Program-made: the position numbers and the translations under genes | Part shown: positions 48,260 to 57,422 of the stretch, in pieces | How the letters are laid out: each line of letters begins with the position of its first letter | Numbering within the stretch: position 1 is the stretch's first letter | Notes under the pieces: model-generated | What the model saw: only the letters and a program-made list of their open reading frames with translations | Databases searched by the model: none | What the model was told of the DNA's origin: nothing | Origin: Janthinobacterium sp. UMAB-56 | Lineage (GTDB): Bacteria > Pseudomonadota > Gammaproteobacteria > Burkholderiales > Burkholderiaceae_D | Assembly: GCF_900095265.1 (NCBI RefSeq) | Contig: NZ_LT607669.1 | Location: 43,064-107,063 of the forward strand | Direction: 5' to 3' | DNA: 64,000 nucleotides

Positions 48260-49323
48260 ATTCCAGCTGATGCAGTGCAGTGGCGTGATTTTTTAGCTAG
48301 CCCGCGAAATTTAAGAGTAAGCGTAAAGCCAGCACCGTCGTGAGTCTGTCGCCAAATTTATCGATGCTGGACTCTCGCCGATAGGATGCGGCGTGTTTAA
48401 GTCCGTTGGAATTGGCGCGGCCCAGTGTAGGGTCGAAAGATTTCTACCCGTTTGAACGAATGATCAACGATGTGCGTGAGCTCGCGATGCAGCCAGGCCA
48501 CGAGATCGTTGGCATTGAACTCGGGGGTCAAGATTTGCGAGTAGATCGCGGCGGAACGCTCGCCGCTGCTGCTAACCGATACCGGGCGCTAGCACCGGTT
48601 CTCACGCGTTGTGGGCATGCTATTGGTGACTCGCACAACATGTTTCGCAATCGCGTCGTCCAACGGGCAGTGCGCCGCGCTTGCGGCGTCCGCCCAGCTC
48701 GGCAGCAAGGAACGATCCTGGTGGACTCGTTCGCACGCTTAGATGACGGACTCGCGATTAAACTGCAGGGGTCTGCATATGCAGAAGCGCGTCGGCATCA
48801 GTTGCGATGTTCACATTGCGCTCACCTACCAGGCCCTGGCAGGGTAGAAACAGCGCCTTCAGGGTGCACATGTAGTTGCGCAGGTCATTAGTGCGCAGCA
48901 AGTGTCAAGCTCTCCACGAGGTGTGTAACGTTTACAAGGCTGAGGTGGGGCGCCAGGTGTACTGCGGCCAGCGTAAGTCGGATACCCTCCAACTGCATCT
49001 AAAGCTGCGTCTGGGTCATTGCGATGCTGCTTCGGGCAGCCTACGGCCACACGAATCGCCCACGCTTAAGCTGATTTGGCAGCAAGCACTGGCTGCCACA
49101 GTTCCACCAGAGCACCTTGACCATGTCGACGCGCCTGCCAAGGGACAGTGACCTGTGGCCGTTGTACTAATCATCGGCCATCGCAGTTTATACTGGCGCA
49201 GCCGTGCTGTTCCTGTGGGCGTGCATGGCGGTTACGCCGGCGGACAGCCAGATTTAAGTGTTTGCAGCTAGGCCGATAAACTCTTTATGTATGCTGCCGG
49301 CAGCTGAAAATTGCGAATAAAAT
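48260..49323. other. Decayed stretch between parA and rep
   Basis: Several overlapping broken frames on both strands. Minus-strand pieces read YSQILTPEFNANDLVAWLH and FKRVEIFRPYTGPRQFQR, plus-strand 48406-48891 is open but featureless. It may be an old transposase or mobile gene, not identifiable by eye. Richer in G+C than rep. Confidence 0.4.
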
Positions 49324-50691
49324 TTATTTTTGTGAAAATAAATTAAGGCTTCTATCCCCTTGTGTCTTGGCAGTTTTATGAACTAAATTCGCTACAAAGC
49401 AACCAAAACTTGTAGATACAGCGGGGTTAGAGAGGTGATTCGTAAGCTCTTCTATCGTTAAATTAAGTCTGCGCGCTATCATTGGAGATGTTGGAAGTTT
49501 GCAAAATTCATTTTTAAGGCCATTTTGTTCTTCCTGACTGAGTAGATTGAATGCTTCCCAACCTAGCAAAGACTCTTTGTGCTGTCTTGCTGTTACCTCT
49601 TTATCGGCGTTAGCCTCTCGAGCCGTTTTTGATTTTGAACTTTGGCGGCTAATTTCTTCCGTTTCCAAAGCTTGTTCTTTAATCTGTTTATCAATACTGC
49701 CAATCAGATAGCCTTCGCGCAAAGCTTTCATGAAATAACCGCCAGCTCGAATACGTATTTTTTTAGCAGTAGCTTGAGTTCGTGTGTATTCAATCGCTTG
49801 TTGAATTCGCTCGTCAGTGAAAACTGTTCTGTTCTTGGTGATTTCTTCAAATTCGGATTGGTTTAATCCAAATTCAGTACGTAGTATTTCGTAAGTATTG
49901 CGTAAGACAACAAAAGCCACATTTTTGTCATCTTTATGTTGAGAATCTTCCCATTTAAAACGGACATGCCCAATACTTTTAGAGCCCGGCACATTCTGTG
50001 TAACCATCACAATTTTCAGACCTGTTACGTCTGCAATTTCGTTGACTGCTACGTCAAGAACTCGTCCTCGAAAGTGCTTAAATACTTTGTAAGTTTTTTT
50101 ATCACATTCAAGCCATACTCGTAATGATTCTAAGTCAAACCATGGCGTCAGTCCATCGTCCATAAAAGGTTGTAGACGATCGTAAAGGATTTTAGAATAA
50201 ATTGATTTAAAAACGTAGCGAAGGCTCAGAAGATGCGAGGCTTGCGGATTTTTTATTGCTTTTTGCAATCGTTCTGAAAGTTCAAAAATGAATTCGCCAT
50301 TATCAATAAAAGCGGATCCCATCAGTGGAACAGCGCCCCAGGGGATTGTATTGTCATCCTGTTCGTCTGGTCCGTTAAGTTCGATAGCCGCTTTTTGTGC
50401 TTCGCGAATCAATTTTTTAACGTGAGCTCTATTATCGCTTGTAGTTGCTAAAAGCCATTTGAACAAACCATAGTCAACTCTATACTCTTTTTTAAACTCA
50501 GGTTCTGATGCTGCCAAAAAGTAAGCAACGTCAATTAAACGTCTGCCGGCTAAACTGAGGTCGACGATTCGAACAAATGCGTTGCTGCGTCTGAAGCCGA
50601 GTGCCTTTGGCGCTTCATTTACGCCACGACCTTCGGGGGCCAGCGATTCAAACAGCACAAGTGCAAGTTGTCTAGAGTTGTCCACGATCAC
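49324..50691 (-). CDS. Plasmid replication initiator (Rep_3-like)
   Basis: 455 residues from a GTG at 50691. The central part (SLRYVFKSIYSKILYDRLQP, then FDLESLRVWLECDKKTYKVF and RGRVLDVAVNEIADVTGLKI) matches the first winged helix of initiator Rep proteins. The C-terminal 150 residues are charged (SRQSSKSKTAREANADKEVT) with a second helical domain. It should bind the iterons that begin 35 bases upstream of its start. Markedly AT-rich. The family call is good, the exact type is not settled. Confidence 0.78.
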   Translation of the reverse strand: MIVDNSRQLALVLFESLAPEGRGVNEAPKALGFRRSNAFVRIVDLSLAGRRLIDVAYFLAASEPEFKKEYRVDYGLFKWLLATTSDNRAHVKKLIREAQKAAIELNGPDEQDDNTIPWGAVPLMGSAFIDNGEFIFELSERLQKAIKNPQASHLLSLRYVFKSIYSKILYDRLQPFMDDGLTPWFDLESLRVWLECDKKTYKVFKHFRGRVLDVAVNEIADVTGLKIVMVTQNVPGSKSIGHVRFKWEDSQHKDDKNVAFVVLRNTYEILRTEFGLNQSEFEEITKNRTVFTDERIQQAIEYTRTQATAKKIRIRAGGYFMKALREGYLIGSIDKQIKEQALETEEISRQSSKSKTAREANADKEVTARQHKESLLGWEAFNLLSQEEQNGLKNEFCKLPTSPMIARRLNLTIEELTNHLSNPAVSTSFGCFVANLVHKTAKTQGDRSLNLFSQK

Positions 50692-50726
50692 CGCCTGTAT
50701 TTGTCAATAGGCGAAATCATGCATTG

Positions 50727-51490
50727 AAAAGGTCACCTTGTCAAAACAATTCCAGTGACTTTGACTATGATTTTATTAGTAAATAGCTTGAGTTATCCAC
50801 AGGTAGGATGATGTAGTTTAGTTCTTCTTAGAAACAAAACCTACTTACTAGGGGAAACGGAATACCCTTTAAAAACAATAACTTAGCTTTGAAAGGTCAC
50901 GTAGTTTAGATGTAAAGTTACGGTTTGTGTTGGGAAAAGTCACTAAATTCTCTCGAAAAGTCACTTTTATTGTTGGACCCTATCGCAGAGTTTACGTGAA
51001 AGGTTACTGTTCTTGTTCTTCAAAGTCACTGAATTTGTTTAGGTAAAAAATTGCCATTGATGCACTAAAAATATACTGTCAGGTCAAACTATTCGTATGT
51101 TTGTTTCAAGTTTTGCACTTGAATCGGTGGAAAGCGTGGTTTGCCAGGCCTTGGACTTGTTTTTGAAGGGTACAAGGTCACAAAAATTGTGGGAGTGTAT
51201 GTACTCACACCGAAATAACTCACCTCTTGATAGGTATGTGTCGGGGAAAGGTCACTAAAATTGTGGAGTATTCGAAGGTGGAGGCACTACGGAGGTGCCA
51301 AACCATGATGAAAGTATCAATTTTTATCTTTAAGGAGCGGCAGGATGGCCAAAATCTTCTTTTCTCCAACAAATATAGTGACTTTGAGGGGAGGGATTTG
51401 GCATATGAGCTAGCTTGGCGTAGAACGAAACAATTTTAGTGACCTTTGTGCGTGATTGGGCTCTTGGGTATCTCGGTGACCTTGACTCAG
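50727..51490. repeat. Iterons of the replication origin
   Basis: At least eleven copies of a GAAAGGTCACT-type word. Direct: 50727, 50891, 50933, 50955, 50998, 51021, 51173, 51246. Inverted: about 50754 (AGTGACT), 51376 (TAGTGACTTT), 51437 (TAGTGACCTTT) and 51475 (GGTGACCTTG). The best pair (51173 and 51246) extends to GGTCAC..AAATTGTGG. Spacing is irregular. This is the expected Rep binding array. Confidence 0.8.
50793..50801 (+). promoter_or_regulatory. DnaA box
   Basis: TTATCCACA is the exact consensus and lies among the iterons, so host DnaA probably assists initiation. The AT-rich DNA at 50760-50790 and 50840-50885 could be the melting region. Confidence 0.7.
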
Positions 51491-51599
51491 CCTACTAGCA
51501 GCACGCTGATGTATGACAGGAGTCAGCCTGTCCTCACTTGGCAAACAGAATTGTTGTTGTCAACGTCGGGGGCTTCGCGAGAACTTAACGTATGATTAA

Positions 51600-52876
51600 C
51601 CAGGTTAACCTGTCCGACGACATCTATGCCCTTGATGTTGTTGTGGCTGGCGGCTGAGTATGCAGTATGCGAGCGCAACGAGGGCGAGGCAAGGATTGCT
51701 CCTCTTGCGGCGGCCTACGTCCGCTTGGCGTGGACGTGGCTGAGCAACTGGCGTTTGTGCCGGCCAGCATCCGCGTGATACGCCATGTGCGTCCCAAACT
51801 GGCGTACTCATGCTGAAACGTGCTCGTGAAGACGCCGAGTCAGCCGATTGAACGCAGCATCGCCGGGCCTGGCCTGCTTGCGCACGTACTGGTGGCTAAG
51901 TTCGCCTATCATTTACCCTTATACCGTCAGTCGTTGATTTATGAGCCTAGGACTTCGATCCTGATCGTATCCTGCTGGCGCACTGGGTGGGCGCAGCCAG
52001 TGCGCAGCTGCGCCCACTGGTCGACGCGATCTGGCACCACCTGCTGGCTGTCACGAAGCTGCATGCAGACGACACGCCTGTGCCAGTACTCGTGTCTGGC
52101 AACGGGAAGATCGAAAGCGGGCGGCTATGGACCTATGTGCGCGATGATCGACCTGCCGGCGACATCGCGCCACCAGCAGAATGGTTCGCCTACTCGCCAG
52201 ATCACAAAGGTATCCATCCGCAAACCAACCAGGCTAAATTCGATGACGCATTACAGGCCTACGGATATGCGGGGTTTAACGCCTTGTTTGAAAAGGCATG
52301 GTTAACGAAGTGGCCTGCTGTGCGCATGCGGGGCGTAAATTCCATGACCTGCATGCCGCGGCGCGGGTAAACCCCGCTGACCACTGAGGCGCTGCACGTA
52401 TCGCCGAGCTGTATTTGTTCGAGGTCGATAACCGGGGTAAACCGCCTGGCGAATGAGGGCTGATTCGGCAAGGCTGCTCGCGTCCGCTGCTCGATGACCT
52501 TGAGCTTTAGCTGCGCACCAAATCTGATACGTTGTCGAGTAATTCCGACACGGTGGCGGTGATCCTGATTGCGCTCAAACTCTCGCCGGCACTGCTGAGT
52601 TACTGTGACGACGACGCAATCGAGATCGACAATTCGGCCTCGGAACGAGGTTTGCGAGGTATGGCCATAGGCCGCCGCAACTAACTGTTAGCAGGCGTCG
52701 ACGGCGGAGGCGAGCGGGCCGCCGCGATCTATTCGTTGATTTGAAGGGCCCAGCTCAATGGCGTCGATCCTGAGGTTGTGCTACGCAATATGCTAACTCA
52801 CATCGTTGACCTCCCGGCCTACCGTGTTGACGAATTCTTGACTTGGCACTTCGCAGCGCAGATCCCAACGGCTTGA
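51600..52876 (+). pseudogene. IS66-family TnpC transposase, broken
   Basis: Pieces in several frames match TnpC in order: FVPASIRVIRHVRPKLAYSC, then IERSIAGPGLLAHVLVAKFA, YHLPLYRQSLIYE, AVTKLHADDTPVPVLVSGNG, RLWTYVRDDRPAGDIAPPAE, AIEIDNSASERGLRGMAIGR and GERAAAIYSLI. Frame changes occur near 51815, 51960 and 52320, and stops fall after GRRN and YSLI. The N-terminus and TnpA/TnpB are missing. Confidence 0.85.
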
Positions 52877-52953
52877 AACACGCCCCTTCCCCGCGGGGTA
52901 ATGCAATCATCAAGAAATATATCGATAGGCCCAAGACGGCATTGGTTTTCTGT

Positions 52954-53817
52954 TTAATTCTTTGGCATCATTGCTGCCATTCGACCGACCATAGTTCGGA
53001 TGTCGTCCAATTTCAGGTGCTCTTCATTTCGTAAGAGTTGTTTGTAGAGTAATGACACGATTTGAATTCCATCGACTGCGCGTACTGGAATCGATATGGG
53101 TGTTCGGGCACGTTGGATAATTCGAACGAAATAGTGCGTATTTTGGAATTCAATCTGGAGTGATTTTTCGTGATTTCTGCCGTGGCCATCGAATTTAACA
53201 TGTGATACCAAATTCTCAAAAAGGCCCAGGGTCAGATAGGCCTCTTGAACGGTAAGCTGTATGGTTATTTTGTTTTGCCAATCATACCTTTTGAGATCGC
53301 CGGCAGTGCCCATATGGAGGGCTCCTTCGAGCTGGATCGTATGTTGGTTTCCTGAACGTGTGCGGGCTTCCGATATACAGAGGGCGGCGTTAGTACTGAA
53401 AATTTTGAAGGAATAGTAGGGCGGTTCCGCGAGTGCTTTCGTTGAAGTGTCAGTGATCGCTAAATCAAGACCAATACCGTGAAGGTAAGCGATTGCGCGC
53501 GCTCGGTTACCGCTATTCATTTTGGCTATCTTAATCGTCTGAAGCCCTATGGATCCGTCGTCCTTGGCCGCAGCGATGAGTCGAACCAGGTCAAAGTGGA
53601 AGCCCAAATTCTCGACCGTATTGCGCACGCCAGGCGCGAGTAAATGAACTACGGCCGCTAAGTGCTCTCGGCGTCCTGTGTCGCCGAGAGCAAACCATTT
53701 CAAGTCATCCGCGAACGCTTTACCTTCGGCTGTACCGACGAGTTGCTGTAGCTCTCCGCTTGTGACGGATGGCAAACGTGCTGAGGCAAGCGTAGAGAGA
53801 ATAATGGAGAGTTTCAT
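52954..53817 (-). CDS. Unknown protein coupled to a variant tyrosine recombinase
   Basis: 287 residues. LSIILSTLASARLPSVTSGE at the start, then ENLGFHFDLVRLIAAAKDDG and a beta-rich second half (NKITIQLTVQEAYLTLGLFE). Its ATG overlaps the recombinase stop by 4 bases (53814-53817). No family recognised. The coupling suggests an accessory or regulatory role in recombination. Confidence 0.6.
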   Translation of the reverse strand: MKLSIILSTLASARLPSVTSGELQQLVGTAEGKAFADDLKWFALGDTGRREHLAAVVHLLAPGVRNTVENLGFHFDLVRLIAAAKDDGSIGLQTIKIAKMNSGNRARAIAYLHGIGLDLAITDTSTKALAEPPYYSFKIFSTNAALCISEARTRSGNQHTIQLEGALHMGTAGDLKRYDWQNKITIQLTVQEAYLTLGLFENLVSHVKFDGHGRNHEKSLQIEFQNTHYFVRIIQRARTPISIPVRAVDGIQIVSLLYKQLLRNEEHLKLDDIRTMVGRMAAMMPKN

Positions 53818-54806
53818 TTCTTCTTGTCTTCGTTGATCTGCATGAATTTGTAGTCAGCAGCTGATCTTTCGAGGGCCAAGCCCAAGATGTCTTTGAGATC
53901 ATCAGGAAGTGTTCCATTTTCCAATTGTCGTTTGGCGAAAGTGTTGCGCAAGGTTCTACCACCTGACCGAGACAAGTCCAGTCCAGCGCGTGCAAAGGTG
54001 GATCGTATCTGAACGTAAACGGTTTTTTTCGTCATTTTGTCGCCGGCCATATTTGCCGGGAATACGAAATGGCCTGGAATCTTCATTTGGTCGCGTTCCC
54101 TAAGCCAGGGGTGAAGTTCATCGACGCCCGCGCGAGGTAATAACGTTACATGTTCGTAACTTGTGTCGTGCTTTTCGTCAGGTGTGATGGTCAATTCGAT
54201 TGCTCCATCTATCTCTACCTGTTTGCCAACTTCTTCGAGTAGCAGGCCAACCGCCTCAGATACTCGAAGCCCTGCGAGCGCCATCACCACCTGCATTGCA
54301 CGATCACGCCGTCTTTTCCAACCATCGAATGCTGTTTTTTGTCGGCGCCGCGGGGATGCAGACGGAAGTGCGTCGAAGAATCGCAGAAGCTGATCGCTGG
54401 AAAGGGACCGTCCAGCTGCATCCTTTGCAAATTCACCAGGGGCAGTAGTGAGCATCGTAAGTCGAGCCGGATTGGGGACAATACCGAGATGGTCGTAGCA
54501 CCGCTCGATTAATCGGAGGTATCTGAAGGCAATTTTGCTATTGAGCAAACGTTTACCATTTTCAGTGCGGTTGATGAATCGTAACAAGTCGAATTGAGTG
54601 ATTGTGGACAGTGTTTTCTGCTCAGCAACCATCCATTTGACGAAGTTGCCGAACATGAAAATATAGGTCTTTGCAGACTCGGTTGATAAGGTTCTCAGGA
54701 TCAAATCAGCTGGTTGTCGAAGACTTGTTCTTGCAAAGTCATCAGTGAATACGAAGGATGAAAACGAAGCGATGGGATCTTCGTCCCACGAAGTTAGTTT
54801 TTTCAT
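53814..54806 (-). CDS. Variant tyrosine recombinase
   Basis: 330 residues. The N-terminal core-binding domain (TESAKTYIFMFGNFVKWMVA) is complete. The catalytic domain has VMALAGLRVSEAVGL (first Arg) but GGRTLRNTFAKRQL where HxLRHTF is usual, and ILGLALERSAADYKFM where LGH...Y is usual. So the first His is Arg and the second His is Leu, while both Arg and the Tyr remain. It may be slow, specialised or need its partner. Confidence 0.7.
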   Translation of the reverse strand: MKKLTSWDEDPIASFSSFVFTDDFARTSLRQPADLILRTLSTESAKTYIFMFGNFVKWMVAEQKTLSTITQFDLLRFINRTENGKRLLNSKIAFRYLRLIERCYDHLGIVPNPARLTMLTTAPGEFAKDAAGRSLSSDQLLRFFDALPSASPRRRQKTAFDGWKRRRDRAMQVVMALAGLRVSEAVGLLLEEVGKQVEIDGAIELTITPDEKHDTSYEHVTLLPRAGVDELHPWLRERDQMKIPGHFVFPANMAGDKMTKKTVYVQIRSTFARAGLDLSRSGGRTLRNTFAKRQLENGTLPDDLKDILGLALERSAADYKFMQINEDKKK

Positions 54807-55409
54807 GTTCGAAGTCCATTAATAGTGCATCGAGTCTAGCATAAAATGTAACTAACCAACCATTTGTCGATGAATTAAAGGGACTCTACTGCTACGGACT
54901 TCGGTGAGGAAGAGGTTGACTCTTTGGACTCGTTTTAGCTCTTTTTATTCTTTTAGCTCTTTTAGCACCGGGTTAGCGGGGTCGCCAGGGCCATCGGACT
55001 TGGAAGAGTCCGGTACGGTACCGGAGTTGGTAATGCTGATGGGGATGGGTGGGTTAGTTACAAAAAATGACGATGCTTTGGATGTCTTTTAAAAACTTGG
55101 CGTCGAATACTGACCGCTAGGGCGCGATTAATCAACAGGGAATCTGCGTGAAAATTGAAGCTGAATCGTTTTCCAACATGCTCACGTAACAGGAGGTACT
55201 GGCGACTATGGCGGGTAAAATTTTAAAAACGGGAAGATGGACACAGTGACATGGTAAAAGGGTGCGTATGGTCATGATTACTGGGGAATCCCACTTTTTT
55301 GACGACAAATACTGTGCCGAGGTATTGCCAACCGCTACTAATTTTTCTGATTGCCTCTGCTAGACATGCCGCAGAAGTTGCTGTACATTAATGATGTCGG
55401 CTTACGGCA
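54807..55409. other. No convincing gene; spacer with TTTTAGCTC repeats
   Basis: TTTTAGCTCTTTT occurs twice at 54933-54963. A 62-codon frame at 54904-55092 is of odd composition and has no clear family. 55300-55400 holds several AT-rich words that may be part of the promoter region of the next operon. Confidence 0.4.
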
Positions 55410-55463
55410 TTGTTTCTCCTACCCACTTACCTATGTTCCCATTGGTAAGTGACGATAGTCACT
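55410..55463 (+). promoter_or_regulatory. Candidate promoter and operators of the 55-60 kb operon
   Basis: TTGTTT (55410-55415), 16 bases, TATGTT (55432-55437). The inverted repeat CACTTACC (55424-55431) / GGTAAGTG (55444-55451) overlaps the -10. A second one, AGTGAC-GATA-GTCACT, follows and contains the GTCACT of the origin iterons, so Rep could bind here. Confidence 0.5.
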
Positions 55464-55478
55464 AACTCCTTTTTAACC

Positions 55479-55489
55479 CCGCTATGCGG
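55479..55489 (+). repeat. Leader hairpin L1
   Basis: CCGC-TAT-GCGG, then AATCTATTAGGAG and the ATG at 55512. One of six short hairpins just upstream of start regions in this module. Confidence 0.6.
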
Positions 55490-55511
55490 AATCTATTAGG
55501 AGTAGTGCGCC

Positions 55512-55775
55512 ATGACCATCTTGACCCAATCGGCAATTGCAGCTCACCAGGCTAAACTGGTTCAACCACAAGAAGGCCAACGCTATTCCCAGTACCCCGT
55601 TCATGAAATGGAGTTTTGGAATAATCTGTTTGCCTTCGCAAAGAACCCGAATACCGCCCAGCAAGTGCTGAACGAAATCGGGGACATTGAAAACGAACCC
55701 TGTATCGAAAACGATCGCGTTTTCCGCAACGTGCAGCACGCTCGTAATCTGGCAAAGATCGCTTTGCTGAACTAA
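55512..55775 (+). CDS. Small soluble protein of unknown function
   Basis: 87 residues: TQSAIAAHQAKLVQPQEGQR, then EFWNNLFAFAKNPNTAQQVL and RNVQHARNLAKIAL. Helical. AGGAG lies 8 bases before the ATG. Its TAA touches the stop of the converging gene. Not recognised. Confidence 0.65.
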   Translation: MTILTQSAIAAHQAKLVQPQEGQRYSQYPVHEMEFWNNLFAFAKNPNTAQQVLNEIGDIENEPCIENDRVFRNVQHARNLAKIALLN

Positions 55776-56030
55776 TTAGTGCTGAACGAGCACTAAGCAT
55801 TTGGCGACAGGAACCTGGCAACCCAGGATCTTGTCGGCCATTGCCAACGCCATATTGGCCACGTCGACCAGTCGGCGTGCCCTTGCCTCGGTATCCATTT
55901 CGCGCATCGTATTGCTGAACAGACTGACCAGGTTCTCTTCAGTAGGGCTGTCCGGATCGCTCACACCTCCCGCCTCACGTATCCAACGCTCATAAGCTTC
56001 ATCGGAGACAGCGTTCAAATCAGTTGGCAT
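55776..56030 (-). CDS. Small soluble protein, opposite strand
   Basis: 84 residues: NAVSDEAYERWIREAGGVSD, then LVSLFSNTMREMDTEARARR and VANMALAMADKILG. AAAGGAATGTTATGCC upstream. It is the only minus-strand gene in this module and abuts the plus gene end to end. Not recognised. Confidence 0.55.
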   Translation of the reverse strand: MPTDLNAVSDEAYERWIREAGGVSDPDSPTEENLVSLFSNTMREMDTEARARRLVDVANMALAMADKILGCQVPVAKCLVLVQH

Positions 56031-56154
56031 AACATTCCTTTATTTAATAATGCCACCATTGTAGGCGCTCGATAGCATCACGCAAGTCACCCCCTCCACA
56101 TTCTCGAATCAGCACTGATTAAGCGCTGATCCTTCACGGAACACCTCTTTCTAT

Positions 56155-56169
56155 TGCCGCCCTGCGGCA
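56155..56169 (+). repeat. Leader hairpin L2
   Basis: TGCCGC-CCT-GCGGCA, then TTTACTGGAGG and the ATG at 56185. Confidence 0.6.
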
Positions 56170-56184
56170 TTTACTGGAGGTTCT

Positions 56185-56868
56185 ATGCACTCAACAAACC
56201 CGGTCGCGTTACTAAAGCCGGCTGTGGTCATCCAGCTGGACATCTTCGACTGTTTCGACGACATCCCAGTCGATCATCAGAAACCCATCGAAGCTAAATC
56301 ACCTGCCCCCAAACCATTGCACGACGGCCACCCGCCTTCAACCAAGTCCGTCAAACCTGGATTGAAATCCAAGCCGACTCGCACTCCATTGGTTCCAGCG
56401 AAAAAAAAAACTGACGCCAGAGAGTTGCTCGTCGATCCGGACGAACCGGAGTCGGTAAATCTGGAATCAATCGAAGCTGGCGACAGTCCCGAGCATATCC
56501 TTGCCAAGCGCATGTTTCTGCGAATGATGTGGGACATTGAAGGCAAGTCGGAAGATGTCGAACCCGATCTCTTCGGTCAGACGTCGGTCACTGGCACCAA
56601 ATCAAACCAAGCTGACCAAAATCGGCTCGATGCTCTTATCTGGCTATACAGCCTCAATCCTGACGGAAGCCTCGTTAGCATCGAGTGGGTATGCGATGAA
56701 CTCGGATTCGATCCGCATCGCGTGCGCCGTATCGTTGGTCGCAGCATGCGCAAGGAAATCAAACGCGTGGTGCAGTTGCTATCCACCATCGTGAGCCCGC
56801 AACACGCTCACGTCTGCGAGGAAAAAATTTCCGATTACCTCGATATTTCCAATTGGAGTTTCAACTAA
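56185..56868 (+). CDS. Plasmid protein of unknown function
   Basis: 227 residues. Residues 30-80 are a basic, proline-rich linker (KPTRTPLVPAKKKTDARELL); residues 95-227 look folded and helical (LDALIWLYSLNPDGSLVSIE, then CDELGFDPHRVRRIVGRSMR with HTH-like spacing). A run of nine or more A residues near 56400 could slip. GGAGG precedes the ATG. Not recognised. Confidence 0.65.
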   Translation: MHSTNPVALLKPAVVIQLDIFDCFDDIPVDHQKPIEAKSPAPKPLHDGHPPSTKSVKPGLKSKPTRTPLVPAKKKTDARELLVDPDEPESVNLESIEAGDSPEHILAKRMFLRMMWDIEGKSEDVEPDLFGQTSVTGTKSNQADQNRLDALIWLYSLNPDGSLVSIEWVCDELGFDPHRVRRIVGRSMRKEIKRVVQLLSTIVSPQHAHVCEEKISDYLDISNWSFN

Positions 56869-56925
56869 TGCGTGCGTCTTGAACGCTCCGCACCCTTTCT
56901 ACAATCACCATCAAGGATGTATTTT

Positions 56926-57084
56926 ATGAACAATGCTCTCTCTTCGCTGTTCGCCCAGGCCCCCGGCCTGGCCAGCTCCTTCAATGACATCTTCACCGAC
57001 AAGGTCGCTGTACAGGTGGCGCCACCAACACCGGCAGCATTGCCAGTACCAGACGCAGTTCCTTCCAACAAAGCTGGCGAATAG
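56926..57084 (+). CDS. Small protein of unknown function
   Basis: 52 residues: NNALSSLFAQAPGLASSFND, then a Pro/Ala-rich tail (APPTPAALPVPDAVPSNKAG). AAGGATGTATTTT upstream. Tails like this often link to a peptide contact. Not recognised. Confidence 0.55.
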   Translation: MNNALSSLFAQAPGLASSFNDIFTDKVAVQVAPPTPAALPVPDAVPSNKAGE

Positions 57085-57114
57085 TCAGATCACCAATTAT
57101 CACGAGGCCATATC

Positions 57115-57279
57115 ATGCAAGCATACGGACACAAACGCAGCTACCGCGTCGAAACGGAGGCAATCCACGCTGGCCAACCGGAACCGCGCAAGCAGGCGCC
57201 GAAAGGCTGTAACAATGCACGTCGCAAGTCTGCTCGCCAGGCAGCGCGTACCGACATCAAAGCGGCGATCTTCCACTGA
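57115..57279 (+). CDS. Small basic protein
   Basis: 54 residues after CGAGGCCATATC: HKRSYRVETEAIHAGQPEPR, then KGCNNARRKSARQAARTDIK. Very basic. May bind nucleic acid. Not recognised. Confidence 0.5.
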   Translation: MQAYGHKRSYRVETEAIHAGQPEPRKQAPKGCNNARRKSARQAARTDIKAAIFH

Positions 57280-57392
57280 TCTGTCCGCGTACTATCGAAC
57301 CCACCGTCGCCCCTCTCAAAGGGGCGGCAACCACCTTCACGTTCATCACTGCTGCCTGCATCGATGAGCCTTCCCGCTCTTCTCATTAAAAC

Positions 57393-57405
57393 GCCGAATC
57401 ACGGC
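57393..57405 (+). repeat. Leader hairpin L3
   Basis: GCCG-AATCA-CGGC, then ATCAATGGGAG and the ATG at 57423 of the nuclease gene. Confidence 0.6.
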
Positions 57406-57422
57406 ATCAATGGGAGAATCAC

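Noticed and set aside
48406..48891. 161-codon plus frame between parA and rep
   Set aside because: No ribosome binding site or family match, and minus-strand fragments of similar quality overlap it.
54904..55092. 62-codon plus frame before the 55 kb operon
   Set aside because: Composition is driven by TTTTAGCTC repeats and there is no homologous-looking segment.
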